Below, piece by piece: positions 45,621-46,368 of a stretch of DNA of 46,368 nt (position 1 is its first letter; each line of letters begins with the position of its first letter). Location of the stretch: assembly GCA_002696735.1 (NCBI GenBank), contig NZSL01000012.1, positions 210,875 through 257,242 on the forward strand, given 5' to 3'. The notes under the pieces are model-generated. The model was given only the letters and a program-made list of their open reading frames with translations. It did not search any database and was not told where the DNA came from. The DNA is from Methylophaga sp. Lineage in GTDB: Bacteria > Pseudomonadota > Gammaproteobacteria > Nitrosococcales > Methylophagaceae. Position numbers and translations under genes: made by a program.

Positions 45621-46368
45621 TTTAGTTTCGATGCCAATTGATCTGTCGTTCTGACCAGCGCATCAATAATCGCAGGCTCGCTTGCTGCGTGTCCAGCCAA
45701 AGGCAACACTTCAAACTGTGCATTTGGCCAGCGTTGATAGACTTCCCACGATTGCTGCATTGGACACACCATGTCGTAGCGGCCATGAATAATGGTTGCC
45801 GGGAGATGATTAATTGATTCTATGCTTTCCAACAAGGGCTGGTCTGCCAGAAAACAATTATTCAACGCGTAATGCAATTGGATTCTGGAATGTGCCAGTG
45901 GCCCTGGCGATTGCTCAGCATCGGGTTGATAATGTTGATCGCGGAGCATCACAATGGTGGCTTCCCAGTTTTGTAATGTATTGGCAGCGATTTCCTGTTG
46001 AGAGACATCCGGATGGGTTAATTTCTGATAAAAATATGCCAATGGTGAATTTTGCTCACTTTCAGGTAAATCCTTCACCAGTTCATGCCAGGCTTCAGCA
46101 AACACTCTGGATGCGCCGCCTGCAGCATAAACCCAGTTAATATCCTGCTGTCTTCCAAGAAAAGTGCCGCGTAACACCATGTTTGAGACTTTTTGAGGAT
46201 GCTGTCGGGCATACGCTAACGCTAATGTGGCTCCCCATGATCCACCAAATAACATCCACTTATCAATATCGAGTAATTTGCGGATAGCTTCCATATCCGC
46301 TATCAGATAATCGGTGGTGTTATGTTCCAGTTCACCTGCTGGTAACGAACGTCCGCAACCACGCTGAT
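45617..46368 (-). CDS. pip: Proline iminopeptidase, C-terminal part (runs off the right edge)
   Basis: The frame is open to the right edge and gives about the last 250 residues of an alpha/beta-hydrolase that removes N-terminal proline. From the edge inward it reads QRGCGRS (after the oxyanion region), then the nucleophile elbow [13 protein letters not shown]. The acid residue is in HGRYDMVCP and the catalytic His in LAGHAASEP. The true start and the HGGPG motif lie outside the window; the Met at 46294 is internal. The stop overlaps dtd by four bases, the same arrangement as in Pseudomonas. The intact triad indicates an active enzyme. Confidence 0.93.
   Translation of the reverse strand, partial: QRGCGRSLPAGELEHNTTDYLIADMEAIRKLLDIDKWMLFGGSWGATLALAYARQHPQKVSNMVLRGTFLGRQQDINWVYAAGGASRVFAEAWHELVKDLPESEQNSPLAYFYQKLTHPDVSQQEIAANTLQNWEATIVMLRDQHYQPDAEQSPGPLAHSRIQLHYALNNCFLADQPLLESIESINHLPATIIHGRYDMVCPMQQSWEVYQRWPNAQFEVLPLAGHAASEPAIIDALVRTTDQLASKLK

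Noticed and set aside
1-46368. CRISPR arrays, insertion sequences, prophage genes, tRNA or rRNA genes
   Set aside because: No regularly spaced repeats, transposase or integrase motifs, or tRNA-like cloverleaf sequences were recognised on either strand; a tRNAscan/Infernal run would settle small RNAs.

Overview
The window is chromosomal DNA of a gammaproteobacterium with moderate GC. It carries prfC, ileS-lspA, hisC-tyrA-aroA-cmk-rpsA-ihfB, a complete cbb3 oxidase locus, an iron-regulated FecI/FecR/TonB-receptor cassette and a dtd-pip pair. The gene order around aroA-cmk-rpsA-ihfB and dtd-pip resembles Pseudomonas and its relatives. The overall mix would suit a marine or methylotrophic lineage such as Methylophaga, but that is inference. 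No insertion sequence, prophage, CRISPR array, rRNA or tRNA gene was recognised.

Layout. Positions 1-6929 (minus strand) hold a five-gene efflux operon read as outer-membrane factor, membrane-fusion protein, RND pump, response regulator and sensor kinase; the kinase runs off the left edge. A Bcr/CflA-type MFS exporter and a YbdG-type mechanosensitive channel follow on the same strand (7001-9574). After a 364-base divergent region with a good promoter and a folded leader, the plus strand carries a SulP anion transporter, a tandem universal stress protein, a small DksA/TraR zinc-finger protein and a phytochrome-GGDEF protein that lacks the usual chromophore cysteines (9939-14811). Next come prfC and a Fur-box-controlled fecI-fecR-siderophore receptor cassette (14888-20604), a CBS-domain protein and a DUF3579 gene on the minus strand.

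Positions 21686-28937 form a tight chain, ileS-lspA-hisC-tyrA-aroA-cmk, in which lspA/hisC, hisC/tyrA and aroA/cmk overlap. It is followed by a hairpin-rich rpsA leader, rpsA, a strong terminator, ihfB and a Mth938-type gene. The respiratory block (31724-40023) has an FNR/Anr-like site, ccoNOQP, an unlisted 39-residue membrane protein, a strong terminator, then ccoG-ccoH-ccoI-ccoS. ccoS overlaps a periplasmic binding protein gene, which is followed by a membrane-bound HAMP-PAS-PAS-GGDEF-EAL protein. A periplasmic-ligand-to-c-di-GMP module therefore appears to be carried on the oxidase-assembly transcript. The right end (minus strand) has a membrane-anchored unknown, dtd and the truncated pip.

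The points most worth a second look are: the binding-protein/GGDEF-EAL pair attached to the cbb3 assembly operon; the small membrane ORF after ccoP; the cysteine-less phytochrome; the folded leader and operator-in-spacer promoter of the sulP gene; and the rpsA leader with a terminator-like first hairpin.
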